Shown piece by piece: positions 16,604-25,540 of a DNA stretch of 64,000 nucleotides. Below the pieces are notes generated by a model, which saw only the letters and a program-made list of their open reading frames with translations, was not told the origin of the DNA and did not search any database. Both the position numbers and the translations under genes were made by a program. The stretch's first letter is position 1. The number at the start of each line of letters is the position of its first letter. The DNA comes from Mesorhizobium atlanticum. GTDB taxonomy: Bacteria; Pseudomonadota; Alphaproteobacteria; Rhizobiales; Rhizobiaceae. The stretch lies in contig NZ_QMBQ01000004.1 in the NCBI RefSeq assembly GCF_003289965.1, forward strand, positions 248,001-312,000, in the 5' to 3' direction.

Positions 16604-17479
16604 ATGAGCGCGGGACGCCTCGCCACCTTCACCGTCGGCGGCAAGACGCGCTACGGCGCGGTCACCGACAAGGGAGTGATCGACCTTTCAGCGCACCATG
16701 CTCAATGGCCAACGCTGCGCGAAGTGGTCGAAGCCGGCGCTCTCCGCCGCCTGGCCGAGGAAGCGGACGCCTTCGCCGCCGACTTCGCGGCCGAGGACAT
16801 CGCCTACGAAATCCCGATCCCCTCGCCGGAAAAAATCATCTGCGTCGGTGTCAACTACCCGGACCGCAACGAGGAGTATAAGGACGGGCAGGCGGCGCCC
16901 TCCAACCCGTCGCTGTTCATCCGCTTTCCGCGCTCCTTCGTCGGACACGGCACCCCCCTGGTGCGGCCGCCTGAATCGCCGCAGCTCGACTATGAGGGCG
17001 AGGTGGTCATCGTCATCGGCAAGGCCGGCCGCCGCATCGCGGAAGCCGATGCGCTCGGCCATATCGCAGCACTTTCACTGTGCAACGAGGGCACGATCCG
17101 CGACTGGGTGCGCCACGCCAAGTTCAACGTCACCCAGGGCAAGAATTTCGACCGCACGGGTTCGATCGGACCATGGCTGGTGCCCTTCACCGACGAGGCT
17201 CAGATCGCCAATATCGCGCTGACGACGCGTGTCAATGGCGAGGTTCGCCAGCAGGACCGCACCGGGCGCATGATCTTTTCCTTCCGCAAGATCATCAACT
17301 ACGTCTCGACCTTCACCACGCTGGTGCCGGGCGACGTCATCGTTACCGGAACGCCGACCGGCGCCGGCGCCCGCTTCGACCCGCCGGTCTGGCTGAAGCC
17401 GGGCGACGTGATCGAGGTCGAGGCCGACGGCATCGGGCTTCTGCGCAACGGTGTCGTCGACGAGGGAACCGGGCGATGA
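16604..17479 (+). CDS. hpaG: Fumarylacetoacetate hydrolase family protein, OPET decarboxylase-type
   Basis: This 291-residue FAH-superfamily protein is probably the 5-oxopent-3-ene-1,2,5-tricarboxylate decarboxylase step. The FAH core motifs are KIICVGVNY, the metal-binding ESPQLDYEGEVVIVIG and GDVIVTGTPTGAG near the C-terminus. It is a single-FAH-domain protein, whereas Escherichia coli HpaG is a fused tandem. ATG 16604 is chosen because AAGGAG lies just upstream; a longer frame overlaps hpaD. Its stop overlaps the hpaH start (ATGA). Because FAH enzymes share sequence, the exact step is inferred from the neighbours. Confidence 0.87.
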   Translation: MSAGRLATFTVGGKTRYGAVTDKGVIDLSAHHAQWPTLREVVEAGALRRLAEEADAFAADFAAEDIAYEIPIPSPEKIICVGVNYPDRNEEYKDGQAAPSNPSLFIRFPRSFVGHGTPLVRPPESPQLDYEGEVVIVIGKAGRRIAEADALGHIAALSLCNEGTIRDWVRHAKFNVTQGKNFDRTGSIGPWLVPFTDEAQIANIALTTRVNGEVRQQDRTGRMIFSFRKIINYVSTFTTLVPGDVIVTGTPTGAGARFDPPVWLKPGDVIEVEADGIGLLRNGVVDEGTGR

Positions 17480-18279
17480 TGACGGACGCCGAAGTCGAGG
17501 ACGCTGCTCGCAGGCTGTTCGAGGCCGAGCGCGAGCGCCGGCAGATCCGGCTGCTGAGCCTCGATTTTCCTCAGGCGACAATGGACGACGCCTACCGGGT
17601 GCAGGCGGCGCTGGTGAAGCGGAAGGTCGCATCGGGCCTGACCATCAAGGGCTGGAAGATCGGCCTGACCTCGAAGGCGATGCAGTCGGCGCTCAGCATC
17701 GACATTCCGGATTCCGGCATCCTGTTCGACGACATGTTCTTCGCGGATGGCGGCACGGTTCCGGCCGGGCGTTTCATCCAGCCGCGCATCGAGGCCGAGA
17801 TCGCCTTCATCATGAAGGCGCCCTTGGCCGGCCCCGATATATCGATCGACGATGTGCTTGACGCCACCGATCACGTCACGCCTGCGCTTGAAATCCTCGA
17901 CACCCGTATCGAGCGGATGAACAAGGAGACAGGCAAGATCCGCACTTTCTTCGACACGATCTCGGACAATGCGGCCAATGCCGGCATCGTCGTCAGCGGC
18001 CGTTCGGCCGGACCGCGCGAGGCGGACCTGCGCTGGATCGGCGCCATCGTGTCGCGCAACGGCGAGGTCGAGGAAACAGGCCTGGGCGCCGGCGTGCTCG
18101 ATCATCCGGCCAAGGGCATCGTCTGGCTCGCCAACCGGCTGCATCAATACGGCATGCGGATCGAGGCCGGACAGGTGGTGCTGTCGGGCTCGTTCATCCG
18201 GCCGGTCGAATGCCGGCGCGGCGACGAGATCGTTTCGGATTTCGGGCCGCACGGAACCATCCGTATAAACTTCGCCTGA
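17476..18279 (+). CDS. hpaH: 2-oxo-hept-4-ene-1,7-dioate hydratase
   Basis: This 267-residue hydratase/decarboxylase-family enzyme adds water to 2-oxo-hept-4-ene-1,7-dioate. Visible family segments are IKGWKIGLTSKAMQ, PDSGILFDDMF, PRIEAEIAF (metal-site glutamates) and DNAANAGIVVSG. The length equals the usual HpaH. The start at 17476 overlaps the hpaG stop by four bases. The gene ends in GCCTGATCAGGC, a 12-base palindrome over the stop codon. The next pathway enzyme, the HpaI aldolase, is not found downstream; the following 230 bases hold no gene I recognise, and a leftward ABC operon then ends there. Confidence 0.93.
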   Translation: MMTDAEVEDAARRLFEAERERRQIRLLSLDFPQATMDDAYRVQAALVKRKVASGLTIKGWKIGLTSKAMQSALSIDIPDSGILFDDMFFADGGTVPAGRFIQPRIEAEIAFIMKAPLAGPDISIDDVLDATDHVTPALEILDTRIERMNKETGKIRTFFDTISDNAANAGIVVSGRSAGPREADLRWIGAIVSRNGEVEETGLGAGVLDHPAKGIVWLANRLHQYGMRIEAGQVVLSGSFIRPVECRRGDEIVSDFGPHGTIRINFA

Positions 18280-18509
18280 TCAGGCTACCAACCTACCCAT
18301 TTCCGATAACGTAAAGCGTCCGCACCATCAGTCCTCACTGTTCTCGTCCCCGGATTGACCGGCCCGGCGACCAGTCTCACATCTGCGGCTTTGAAAGAAG
18401 ACCGGCATCCTCCACCCGAGTACAGCACACGACCTGATCCACGATTGCTGAAGTGGCCCAACCGTGGTGTTGCCGGGCAGGGGCGACATCTACCCTCTCC
18501 GCATGTCGG

Positions 18510-20156
18510 TCAAACATTCTGGCTCTTGGTATAAGCCCAGCGGGCGCCAGGAATGGCTTGGACCAGTTGTAGAGAATAGGCTTGCTGCGGGTTGTGGAAA
18601 ATCTGCATCGGCGTACCGGCCTCGACGACCCTGCCACGACTCATTACGATCACCTGGTCACATATCTGGCTGGCGACGCGCAGGTCGTGCGTAATGAAGA
18701 TCATTGCAAGGTGCTTTTCGGCCTGCACCTCGGCCAAGAGCTGAAGGATCTGCGCCTGAATGGAGACATCCAGCGCCGAGACTGCCTCGTCGGCGACAAT
18801 GATCTCAGGATCGAACATCAGGGCCCGGGCGATGCCCACGCGCTGCCGCTGGCCGCCGGAAAATTCGTGCGGATAACGGTCGTAGGCGGCGGCACCCAAC
18901 CCGACGCGCTCCAACAGGCCCAGCGCGCGGCGGTGGGCGTCCTCCCGACTGAGCCCGTGGGCGACCGGGCCGACCACCAGCGATGTGCCAATCGTCAGGC
19001 GCGGGTTGAGCGAGGCGAACGGATCCTGGAAGATCATTTGGATACGGGACCTTAGCGGACGGAATTCCGTCTCACTCATCGACCTGATGTTACGGCCGCC
19101 GAGCAGGATTTCTCCGGCGTCTGCTTCGATGAGTTTCATCAGGACCTTGCCCATCGAGGATTTTCCGGACCCGCTCTCGCCCACTACGCCGAGTGTTTCG
19201 CCACGGCGCAGCGTGAAGGAAATGTCGTCGACGGCCGGGACCACGCGCATCTTGCCGAAGAGACCCGCGTGGCTGCGATAGGTCTTGCTCAAGCCGCGCA
19301 CTTCCAGAACCGTTTCGGCCGCTTTCGCTGCCCCGCTTTCCATTTCACGCAGGCGGGGGACCGCCGCGATGAGCCGACGCGTATAAGGATGTTGGGGATT
19401 GCGCAGAACCTGATCGGCGCTGCCTTGCTCCACGACCTGCCCCTTCTCCATGACCACCACCCGGTCGGCAATGTCTGCGACCACTCCGAAATCATGCGTG
19501 ATGAACATGACGCTCGTGTTTTTGCTCGCCTGAAGCTGCCGGATCAGCTTCAGGATTTGCGCCTGGATGGTCACATCGAGCGCCGTCGTCGGTTCATCGG
19601 CAATCAGCACGTCGGGATTGAGTGCAAGCGCGATGGCGATCATCACGCGCTGACGCTGGCCGCCGGAGAGGCGGAAGGGATATTGCTTGCGGATCAGCGG
19701 CGGGTCGGGCAGCCCGACTTCGGTGAGCAATTCAAGCACGCGCTGCCGTCGCTTGGCCCGGTCGGCAATACCATGGGCAACGAGCACCTCGTCGATCTGC
19801 TGCTCGATGGTCATCAAGGGATTGAGAGCCGAGAGCGGGTCCTGGAAGATCATCGAGATCGCCTTGCCGCGCATCTGGCGGCGCTCCGCTTCCGAGAGGT
19901 CCAGCAGGTTGCGACCCTTGTAGAGGATCTGGCCGCTGGTCGCCTTCATGGCGGGAGGAAGCAGGCCCATGATCGTGCTCGCGGTCACGGACTTGCCGGA
20001 ACCACTTTCACCCACGATGCAGAGGGTTTCGCCTTGCCTGAGGTCGAGCGATACACCCCTCACCGCATGGCTGCGTTCCATGTTTCGAGGCAGACTTACC
20101 TCGAGAGAGCGCACTGCGAGGATCGTTTCAGCCATACCGCTGTGAAGGTCTGTCAT
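18510..20156 (-). CDS. ABC transporter, fused double ATP-binding protein (DppD-DppF type)
   Basis: This 548-residue protein contains two complete ATPase domains in tandem, joined in one chain instead of the separate DppD and DppF. Each has a Walker A GESGSGKS, a signature SGGQRQR, a Walker B (LIADEP and IVADEA) and the oligopeptide-family C-terminal extension with its [15 protein letters not shown] block after the first domain. It energises the two permeases at 21895-23739. The start is taken as ATG 20156; a second Met seven codons in is possible, and neither has a strong ribosome-binding site. It is the last gene of its operon. Confidence 0.93.
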   Translation of the reverse strand: MTDLHSGMAETILAVRSLEVSLPRNMERSHAVRGVSLDLRQGETLCIVGESGSGKSVTASTIMGLLPPAMKATSGQILYKGRNLLDLSEAERRQMRGKAISMIFQDPLSALNPLMTIEQQIDEVLVAHGIADRAKRRQRVLELLTEVGLPDPPLIRKQYPFRLSGGQRQRVMIAIALALNPDVLIADEPTTALDVTIQAQILKLIRQLQASKNTSVMFITHDFGVVADIADRVVVMEKGQVVEQGSADQVLRNPQHPYTRRLIAAVPRLREMESGAAKAAETVLEVRGLSKTYRSHAGLFGKMRVVPAVDDISFTLRRGETLGVVGESGSGKSSMGKVLMKLIEADAGEILLGGRNIRSMSETEFRPLRSRIQMIFQDPFASLNPRLTIGTSLVVGPVAHGLSREDAHRRALGLLERVGLGAAAYDRYPHEFSGGQRQRVGIARALMFDPEIIVADEAVSALDVSIQAQILQLLAEVQAEKHLAMIFITHDLRVASQICDQVIVMSRGRVVEAGTPMQIFHNPQQAYSLQLVQAIPGARWAYTKSQNV

Positions 20157-20199
20157 GGCGTCTGTCCCGTTCGTTATGCGGGCCGGCTAGGGGACCGGC

Positions 20200-20550
20200 T
20201 CAAGGCTTGGGCACGACCATCGCGAACTTGCGGAAGGACGTGAGCACCTCGAGCCACGCGGTCGCGCCCTTGGGCACGACAACGATGGTGCCGGGGCCGA
20301 TGCGCCGTTTCTCGCCCTCGCCGATGCGGCAGTCGGCCTCGCCCTCCATCACCACGAACGTTTCTTCCAGCGCACGGGCCGGATAGGGGTAGACGCCGGG
20401 CTCGGCAATCCACACGGCGGCCTTGACTGCGGTGTCGCTGTTGCCCTGATCTTCCCACACCATGCGCCGGTAGGACTGCGCCCCGTTCTCGGCAACGGCG
20501 GCCTTGATGCGGCCGGCATCGTCCTTCACGTTCGAATAGATCGTTGTCAT
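20200..20550 (-). CDS. Small cupin domain protein
   Basis: This 116-residue single-cupin protein has a double-stranded beta-helix core seen in LEETFVVMEGEADCRIGEGEKRRIGPG and VPKGATAWLEV. The canonical cupin metal histidines are largely absent, so it may be a sugar- or amino-acid-binding or non-metal cupin, resembling the DUF861/EutQ group. ATG 20550 has GGGAG seven bases upstream; a longer frame in the same phase is only read-through of the oxidase gene. It sits between an FAD oxidase and the ABC ATPase, so a role in handling the oxidase product is likely but unproven. Confidence 0.85.
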   Translation of the reverse strand: MTTIYSNVKDDAGRIKAAVAENGAQSYRRMVWEDQGNSDTAVKAAVWIAEPGVYPYPARALEETFVVMEGEADCRIGEGEKRRIGPGTIVVVPKGATAWLEVLTSFRKFAMVVPKP

Positions 20551-20567
20551 GGCTGGTCTCCCTCTCG

Positions 20568-21890
20568 TCAGTAATGCGGCGGCAGTTCCACGCCGCCTCT
20601 CTTGCTCATGAAATTGTCTACCGCGCGCATCTCGCGCAGCTTGTAGCTCGGACCGTAGTCCATCCACCACGGAGCGCGATGCAACCGTTCGACCCGGAGG
20701 TCGAGGTCCTGTTCGGGCTTGCCCATCGCCCAGTCTGAAAGGATACCGCCCAGCATGGTGCCGGTCGGCACGCCTCTGCCGGAAAGACCTGTCAGGCCCA
20801 CCACACCCGGCGCGAGATCGTACAGCCGGGGAACCGTGCGGTACTGCATGTCCAGTTCGCCGAACCAGAAATAGTCCCACCGCACGTTCTCGGTAAGCTG
20901 TGGATGCAGCCACTTCAGCCGGTCGGTCATCACTTTCTTGGAATATGCGAGGTCGCGGCCACGCGGCCCCATAAGGAACATCGAGGCGACGATGCGATTG
21001 TCGGCAGTCCACTTGTAGCAGTAGAAATCGCCGCGACCGTCGATCATCGTCGTGTTGCGCGGCAGGACGGTTTCGCGCGCGCGATCGGAAAGCGGATTGG
21101 TGGCGCAGACGTAGACTGGAAAGATGCGATAGCTCTTGTCGAGGTCGGGCCAGCCGTCCACGGTATAGGCCCCGGTGGCGAAGATGACCTTGTCGGCGAT
21201 CACATGGCCGGCCTCGCCGACCACCTTCCACTTGTTTCCGATCCTCTCACACCGCTTGGCCGGCGAATGGGTGTAGAGGGAAGCACCTTCACGGATCGCC
21301 GCCGCGGCAAGGCCGCGCGCATATTTGAGCGGATGGATGTGGGCGCCCTCCTCGTGGAGCCAGCCGCCAAGAAGGCGTGGGCTCCCGGTGATGCGGGTCG
21401 CCTCATCGCGGTCGAGCATGCGGGTACGTGCGCCGACGGCATTGTAGCTTTCGGTCTTGTGTTCGAGGGGCGGCAGGTGGCCGGGACGCATCGCACCAAT
21501 CACGAGACCGTTCTGAATCCATTCACATTCGATGCCATAGTGCTCGATGTATTCGGCGGCGCGGTCGGCCGCGCGAGTCTGCCGGCGGATCAGGCGCTCC
21601 GCCCAAGGCTGACCCAGAAGCGAACGGATCTTCTCAAGGGAATAATAGGAAAAGGTCGGGCTGCAATGACCGGCATTGCGACCCGAACCGCCATAGCCAG
21701 CCTCCTCGCGCTCGAGAACGGCGACAGAAACGCCCTTTCGCCTGAGTTCGATCGCCGTGGTGAGCCCGGTATAGCCGGCACCGACCACACAGACATCCAC
21801 GGCCTTCTCGCCGGTGAGCCGCTCGGTTTCGGGCGGCGGCGGCGCGGAGGCGAACCAGTAGGACTGATCGAAGGGGGAAAATTTGGTCAT
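20568..21890 (-). CDS. FAD-dependent amine/amino-acid oxidoreductase (PuuB/OrdL-like)
   Basis: This 440-residue DAO-fold flavoprotein has the dinucleotide-binding VCVVGAGYTGLTTA near residue 35 and the GYGGSGRNAGH segment typical of gamma-glutamylputrescine oxidase and related enzymes. Such enzymes oxidise the C-N bond of a secondary or primary amine. The start at 21890 lies four bases after the permease stop, with the overlapping GGGTGACAGG as ribosome-binding region; a longer start would overlap the permease. Being encoded within an ABC importer operon implies that it acts on the imported compound. Confidence 0.9.
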   Translation of the reverse strand: MTKFSPFDQSYWFASAPPPPETERLTGEKAVDVCVVGAGYTGLTTAIELRRKGVSVAVLEREEAGYGGSGRNAGHCSPTFSYYSLEKIRSLLGQPWAERLIRRQTRAADRAAEYIEHYGIECEWIQNGLVIGAMRPGHLPPLEHKTESYNAVGARTRMLDRDEATRITGSPRLLGGWLHEEGAHIHPLKYARGLAAAAIREGASLYTHSPAKRCERIGNKWKVVGEAGHVIADKVIFATGAYTVDGWPDLDKSYRIFPVYVCATNPLSDRARETVLPRNTTMIDGRGDFYCYKWTADNRIVASMFLMGPRGRDLAYSKKVMTDRLKWLHPQLTENVRWDYFWFGELDMQYRTVPRLYDLAPGVVGLTGLSGRGVPTGTMLGGILSDWAMGKPEQDLDLRVERLHRAPWWMDYGPSYKLREMRAVDNFMSKRGGVELPPHY

Positions 21891-21894
21891 CCTG

Positions 21895-22776
21895 TCACCC
21901 GTTGTGTGAACGAACGTCGAGGGCGTCACGCAGCCCGTCGCCAATGAAGTTGAATCCCGTCACGGCCACCGTGATCGCCACGCCGGGTACGATTGCGAGC
22001 CAGGGTGCCGCTGCGAGATATTGCTGGGCGCTGTTGAGCATGTTGCCCCAGCTCGGCAGCGGCGGCTGGATGCCGTAGCCGAGGAAGGAAATATAGGCTT
22101 CCATGAGGATCGATCGCGCGACGGTCAGCGTCGCGGCCACGACGATCGGGCCAAGCACGTTGGGCAGGATCTCCCGGAACATGATCCAGCTGTTCGACAA
22201 ACCCAGCATTCGCGCCGCCGCGATGAATTCGCGCTCGCGCACCGACTTCACCTCCGTATCCACGATGCGCGCGACCTCCATCCAGCTCGTGACGGCGATG
22301 ATGAGCGTGATCATCGCCGGACTCGGCTTGATGAAGGCTGCCAGCGTCAGAAGCAGGAAGACCGAGGGGAAGGACAGGAAAGCGTCGACCAGACGCATCA
22401 GGATCGTGCCCGTCCAGCCGCCGCGAAAGCCGGCGACAAGGCCGATCACCGTGCCGATCACGGTCGAGATCGCCATGGCGAGAAAGCCCACCGCCATCGA
22501 AACCTGTCCCGCATGGAACAGCCGGGCGGCGATGTCGCGGCCGAGCGGGTCGGTGCCGAAAATATGAGCGCCGGTCAAAGGTGGCGCGAAACGGGCGCGA
22601 AGGTCGATATAAAGTTCGTCGAAGGGCAGAAGGAGAGGTCCAAGGAAACAGGCCGCCGTGAGCCCGACCACCATGAAAAGGCCGATGAGGGCCAACGGAT
22701 TGTTCATGAACCGGCGAACGGCGCGATTGTCGAGAAACCTTCGGCGCCGGGTGATTGGAGTGGGAGTGGCGGTCAT
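21895..22776 (-). CDS. ABC transporter permease (DppC/OppC type)
   Basis: This 293-residue inner-membrane permease has an N-terminal OppC-type segment followed by a BPD_transp_1 domain with about five further transmembrane helices. The typical FGTDPLGRDIAARLFHAGQVS lies near residue 72 and the EAA loop lies in REFIAAARMLGLSNSW. It pairs with the DppB-type permease 12 bases upstream. Family members import di- and oligopeptides, opines, nickel or glutathione; the oxidases in this operon make an opine-like or N-alkyl amino acid substrate plausible. Confidence 0.93.
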   Translation of the reverse strand: MTATPTPITRRRRFLDNRAVRRFMNNPLALIGLFMVVGLTAACFLGPLLLPFDELYIDLRARFAPPLTGAHIFGTDPLGRDIAARLFHAGQVSMAVGFLAMAISTVIGTVIGLVAGFRGGWTGTILMRLVDAFLSFPSVFLLLTLAAFIKPSPAMITLIIAVTSWMEVARIVDTEVKSVREREFIAAARMLGLSNSWIMFREILPNVLGPIVVAATLTVARSILMEAYISFLGYGIQPPLPSWGNMLNSAQQYLAAAPWLAIVPGVAITVAVTGFNFIGDGLRDALDVRSHNG

Positions 22777-22788
22777 CCGCGGGACCTC

Positions 22789-23739
22789 CTATTCAAGGCG
22801 AATGCGGGGGTCGACGAAGGCGACCAGCAGATCAGCGATGAGATTGCCGGCCAGAACGAGGATAGCCGAAAACATCAGCAGCCCCATCACGACCGGATAG
22901 TCGTTGTAGCCGAGGCTATCGAGGAACAGTCGCCCCATGCCGGGCCAGGTGAAGACTGTCTCCGTCACCAGTGCGCCACCGAGCAGCGTCGGGAGTTGCA
23001 TGCCGGCGAGCGTGATCATCGGCAGAAGCGCGTTGCCGACGATGTGCTTCATCAGGATGCGGCGAGGCGCCAGGCCCTTGGCATGGGCGGTCCGCACGAA
23101 GTCCTGATTGATGACTTCCAGCGTCGCCGTCCTCATGTAGCGCGCCCAGGTCGCCACATTGACCAGCGCCAGAACGCAGGTCGGCATGACGAGATGTATG
23201 AGGATATCCCGGACCGAGCCGTCACCGACCGTGTACATGTTGCCCGCCGGCAGCCAGCCGAGCCGCAGCGAGAACAGGAAGATCGCGACAAGGCCGATCC
23301 AGAAAGTGGGGACCGAAAGCGCCACGAAGCACAGGACCGTCATCGAATAGTCGAACAGCGAGCCCCTGCGGACCGCGCTGCGGATGCCGATCCAGGCGCC
23401 GACGAGCATCGACAGCAGCGTCGAGGCGCCCATCAGCAGCAAGGTGGCAAAGAGATGGCTGCCGATCACGTCCAGAACCGGCCGGTTGTCGCGAAAACTC
23501 TTGCCCCAGTCGCCTCGCACCAGCTTCCACAGCCAATCGAGATACTGCACGGGCAACGGGCGATTGAGACCCATCTGCTCGGCTATCCGGTCCAGCGCCT
23601 CCTTGGTCATGCCCGGTGTCAGCGCAAACTGCGACAGAGGACCGCCTGGGGCGAGGTTGAGCACCATGAAGCCAATGAGCGAGACGAGCAGCAGAAGCAC
23701 GATGCTTTGCCAAAGCCTGCCGATCAGAAAGCGCGCCAT
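22789..23739 (-). CDS. ABC transporter permease (DppB/OppB type)
   Basis: This 316-residue permease starts with the OppB signature RFLIGRLWQSIVLLLLVSLIGF as the first transmembrane segment, followed by a periplasmic loop (DRIAEQMGLNRPLPVQYLDWL) and a BPD_transp_1 domain with the EAA loop DFVRTAHAKGLAPRRI. It is encoded 90 bases after the binding protein gene and forms the heterodimeric channel with the next permease. Confidence 0.93.
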   Translation of the reverse strand: MARFLIGRLWQSIVLLLLVSLIGFMVLNLAPGGPLSQFALTPGMTKEALDRIAEQMGLNRPLPVQYLDWLWKLVRGDWGKSFRDNRPVLDVIGSHLFATLLLMGASTLLSMLVGAWIGIRSAVRRGSLFDYSMTVLCFVALSVPTFWIGLVAIFLFSLRLGWLPAGNMYTVGDGSVRDILIHLVMPTCVLALVNVATWARYMRTATLEVINQDFVRTAHAKGLAPRRILMKHIVGNALLPMITLAGMQLPTLLGGALVTETVFTWPGMGRLFLDSLGYNDYPVVMGLLMFSAILVLAGNLIADLLVAFVDPRIRLE

Positions 23740-23829
23740 TTTACGAGATCCTTGCTTGTGCCCCGTGCAACGGGGTCATTTGGTCCGGGACGGAATGATC
23801 CGTCCCGGAGCGCATGTCAGGATCAGCGA

Positions 23830-25476
23830 TTACGACCAGCGCCAGCTGCGCACGTTCCAGGTGTCGATACGGTTGTTGATGTTCGCCTCGACGCCGTGGA
23901 TACCCGTCTTGTAGCCGCGAATATTGGCGTACTGGAAGATCGGCAGGAAGGGCAGGTCCCGCCGCACGATCTCCTGAATGTTCAGATAGATCGGCCGCCG
24001 TTCCTCGGGGCTCACCACCGCGCCGCCCTTCTTCAGGAGCGCGTCGAGTTCCGGGTTCTGATAGACGAAGGTATTCTGGCCATTTCCGCCCTTCGCAGCA
24101 ACGCTCGTCGAAAGGAAGTAGTCCGACGTGTCTGGATCGGGTCCGGTCAAAAAGCCAATTCCGGCCACGGCCATGTCGAACTGGGACAGCATCCAGTGGT
24201 CGCCCCACATGACGGCCGGCGGGAGATTGCCTATCTGCATATCCACGCCGATTTCGCGGAAGGACTGCTGAAGGAACTGTTGCGCCTGCTCGCGCAGATG
24301 GTTGCCCGATGTGGTTGAGCAGGTAAAGGAGAGCCGCACGCCGTCCTTGGCGCGGATCCCGTCCGAGCCGGCCGCCCAACCCGCCTTGTCCAGAATCTCG
24401 CGCGCCTTGTCGAGATTGTATTCCTGCACCGGAAGCTTGTCGTTGTAATAGTAGGATTCGTGCGGCATGTAGGTTTCGGTCGGCCTCGGCACGCCGTAGT
24501 AGAGCGTATCGATGATCGTCTTCTTGTCGACAGCGTAATAGAGCGCCTCGCGCACGGCGCGATCCTGAAACACCGGCTTCATGAGATTGAGGCTCAGCGT
24601 CTCGACAAAAGGTCCGCCAAACACCTCCACAACCCGATCAGGTAGGGTCTTGGCCTCCTGAAAATTGTCGGGCGTGATCCATTGCAGCGCCAGCACGTCG
24701 ATGTCGCCAGTCTTGAGCTGCGTGTAGAGAACCGTCACGTCGGGAATGTATTTGATGACGACCCGTTCGAGATAGGGGCCGTCACCGAAATAGTCGGTAT
24801 TTGCCGCAAGCTCGATATGGTCACCGGGAACCCGCTCCTTCCACTTGTAGGCGCCCGTGCCGATCGGCGCGTTATTGAAGGGCGCGTTGTTCGGGTCCGT
24901 GCCCTCGAAAGCGTGTTTGGGCACGATGAAGGTCGAAGCGAGGATTGCGTTGTAAGGGGCGAAGGCATGCTCCATGCGCCAGGTGATCTCGGTCGGCGAG
25001 ACCACGGTGAGATCGCGCACGAGGTCGTGCCCGGTGCGTCGCCAGCTTTTGAATTCGGGTTTGACCAGCAGTTCGAGGGTGAACTTCACGTCCTCGGCGG
25101 TAAAGGGCTTGCCGTCGTGCCATTTGACGTCGTCGCGCAGCTTCAGCTTGTAGGTCAGGCCGTCGGCGGAGATTCCGCCGTTCTCCACTGTCGGCACTTC
25201 CTTGGCCAGCAGCGGATAGAAGTTACCTTTGGGGTCGACATCGATCAGCGGATCGAAAATGGCGAAATAGACGCCCTCGTCGACCTCGATGTGAAGGAGG
25301 TGGGGATTGAAGACCGTCGGCTCCTGCGAGAAGCCGACGATGATCTGCCCTTTCGGCGCGGCCTTGGCCTGTGCGGCGCCAACGCCCAGGAACGAGGAGG
25401 CCATTGCGGTAAGGCCAGCGGCGCCAAAGAACTTAAGGCTCTGGCGGCGGGTGAACTGAAAGTCCTTATCAGTCAT
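23830..25476 (-). CDS. ABC transporter substrate-binding protein, SBP_bac_5 family, Tat-exported
   Basis: This 548-residue periplasmic solute-binding protein of the oligopeptide family captures the substrate for the DppBC-type permeases. The N-terminus carries a Tat-like signal (TRRQSLKFFG, then a hydrophobic stretch ending AAQA). Family blocks such as SADGLTYKLKLRDDVKWHDGKPF and GAYKWKERVPGD are present. ATG 25476 has GGGAG six bases upstream; an in-frame extension of 68 codons without such a site was rejected. Use of a Tat signal is common for this family in rhizobia. The substrate is not evident. Confidence 0.94.
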   Translation of the reverse strand: MTDKDFQFTRRQSLKFFGAAGLTAMASSFLGVGAAQAKAAPKGQIIVGFSQEPTVFNPHLLHIEVDEGVYFAIFDPLIDVDPKGNFYPLLAKEVPTVENGGISADGLTYKLKLRDDVKWHDGKPFTAEDVKFTLELLVKPEFKSWRRTGHDLVRDLTVVSPTEITWRMEHAFAPYNAILASTFIVPKHAFEGTDPNNAPFNNAPIGTGAYKWKERVPGDHIELAANTDYFGDGPYLERVVIKYIPDVTVLYTQLKTGDIDVLALQWITPDNFQEAKTLPDRVVEVFGGPFVETLSLNLMKPVFQDRAVREALYYAVDKKTIIDTLYYGVPRPTETYMPHESYYYNDKLPVQEYNLDKAREILDKAGWAAGSDGIRAKDGVRLSFTCSTTSGNHLREQAQQFLQQSFREIGVDMQIGNLPPAVMWGDHWMLSQFDMAVAGIGFLTGPDPDTSDYFLSTSVAAKGGNGQNTFVYQNPELDALLKKGGAVVSPEERRPIYLNIQEIVRRDLPFLPIFQYANIRGYKTGIHGVEANINNRIDTWNVRSWRWS

Positions 25477-25540
25477 ATCAATCTCCCATTGATGTGGTTG
25501 GTCGGTTTGCTTTGATCGGCCGTTTCGGCTTCTTGTTGGT

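Noticed and set aside
18280..18509. Possible hpaI or small gene in the gap after hpaH
   Set aside because: No aldolase motif or credible frame in either strand; the only open frames are short, low-quality and partly inside the ABC ATPase end.
22021..24318. A 765-codon open frame on the plus strand opposite the ABC permeases and binding protein
   Set aside because: It is antisense to three clear transport genes, is rich in Arg, Asp, Gln and His with no recognisable domain, and is a common artefact in GC-rich DNA.
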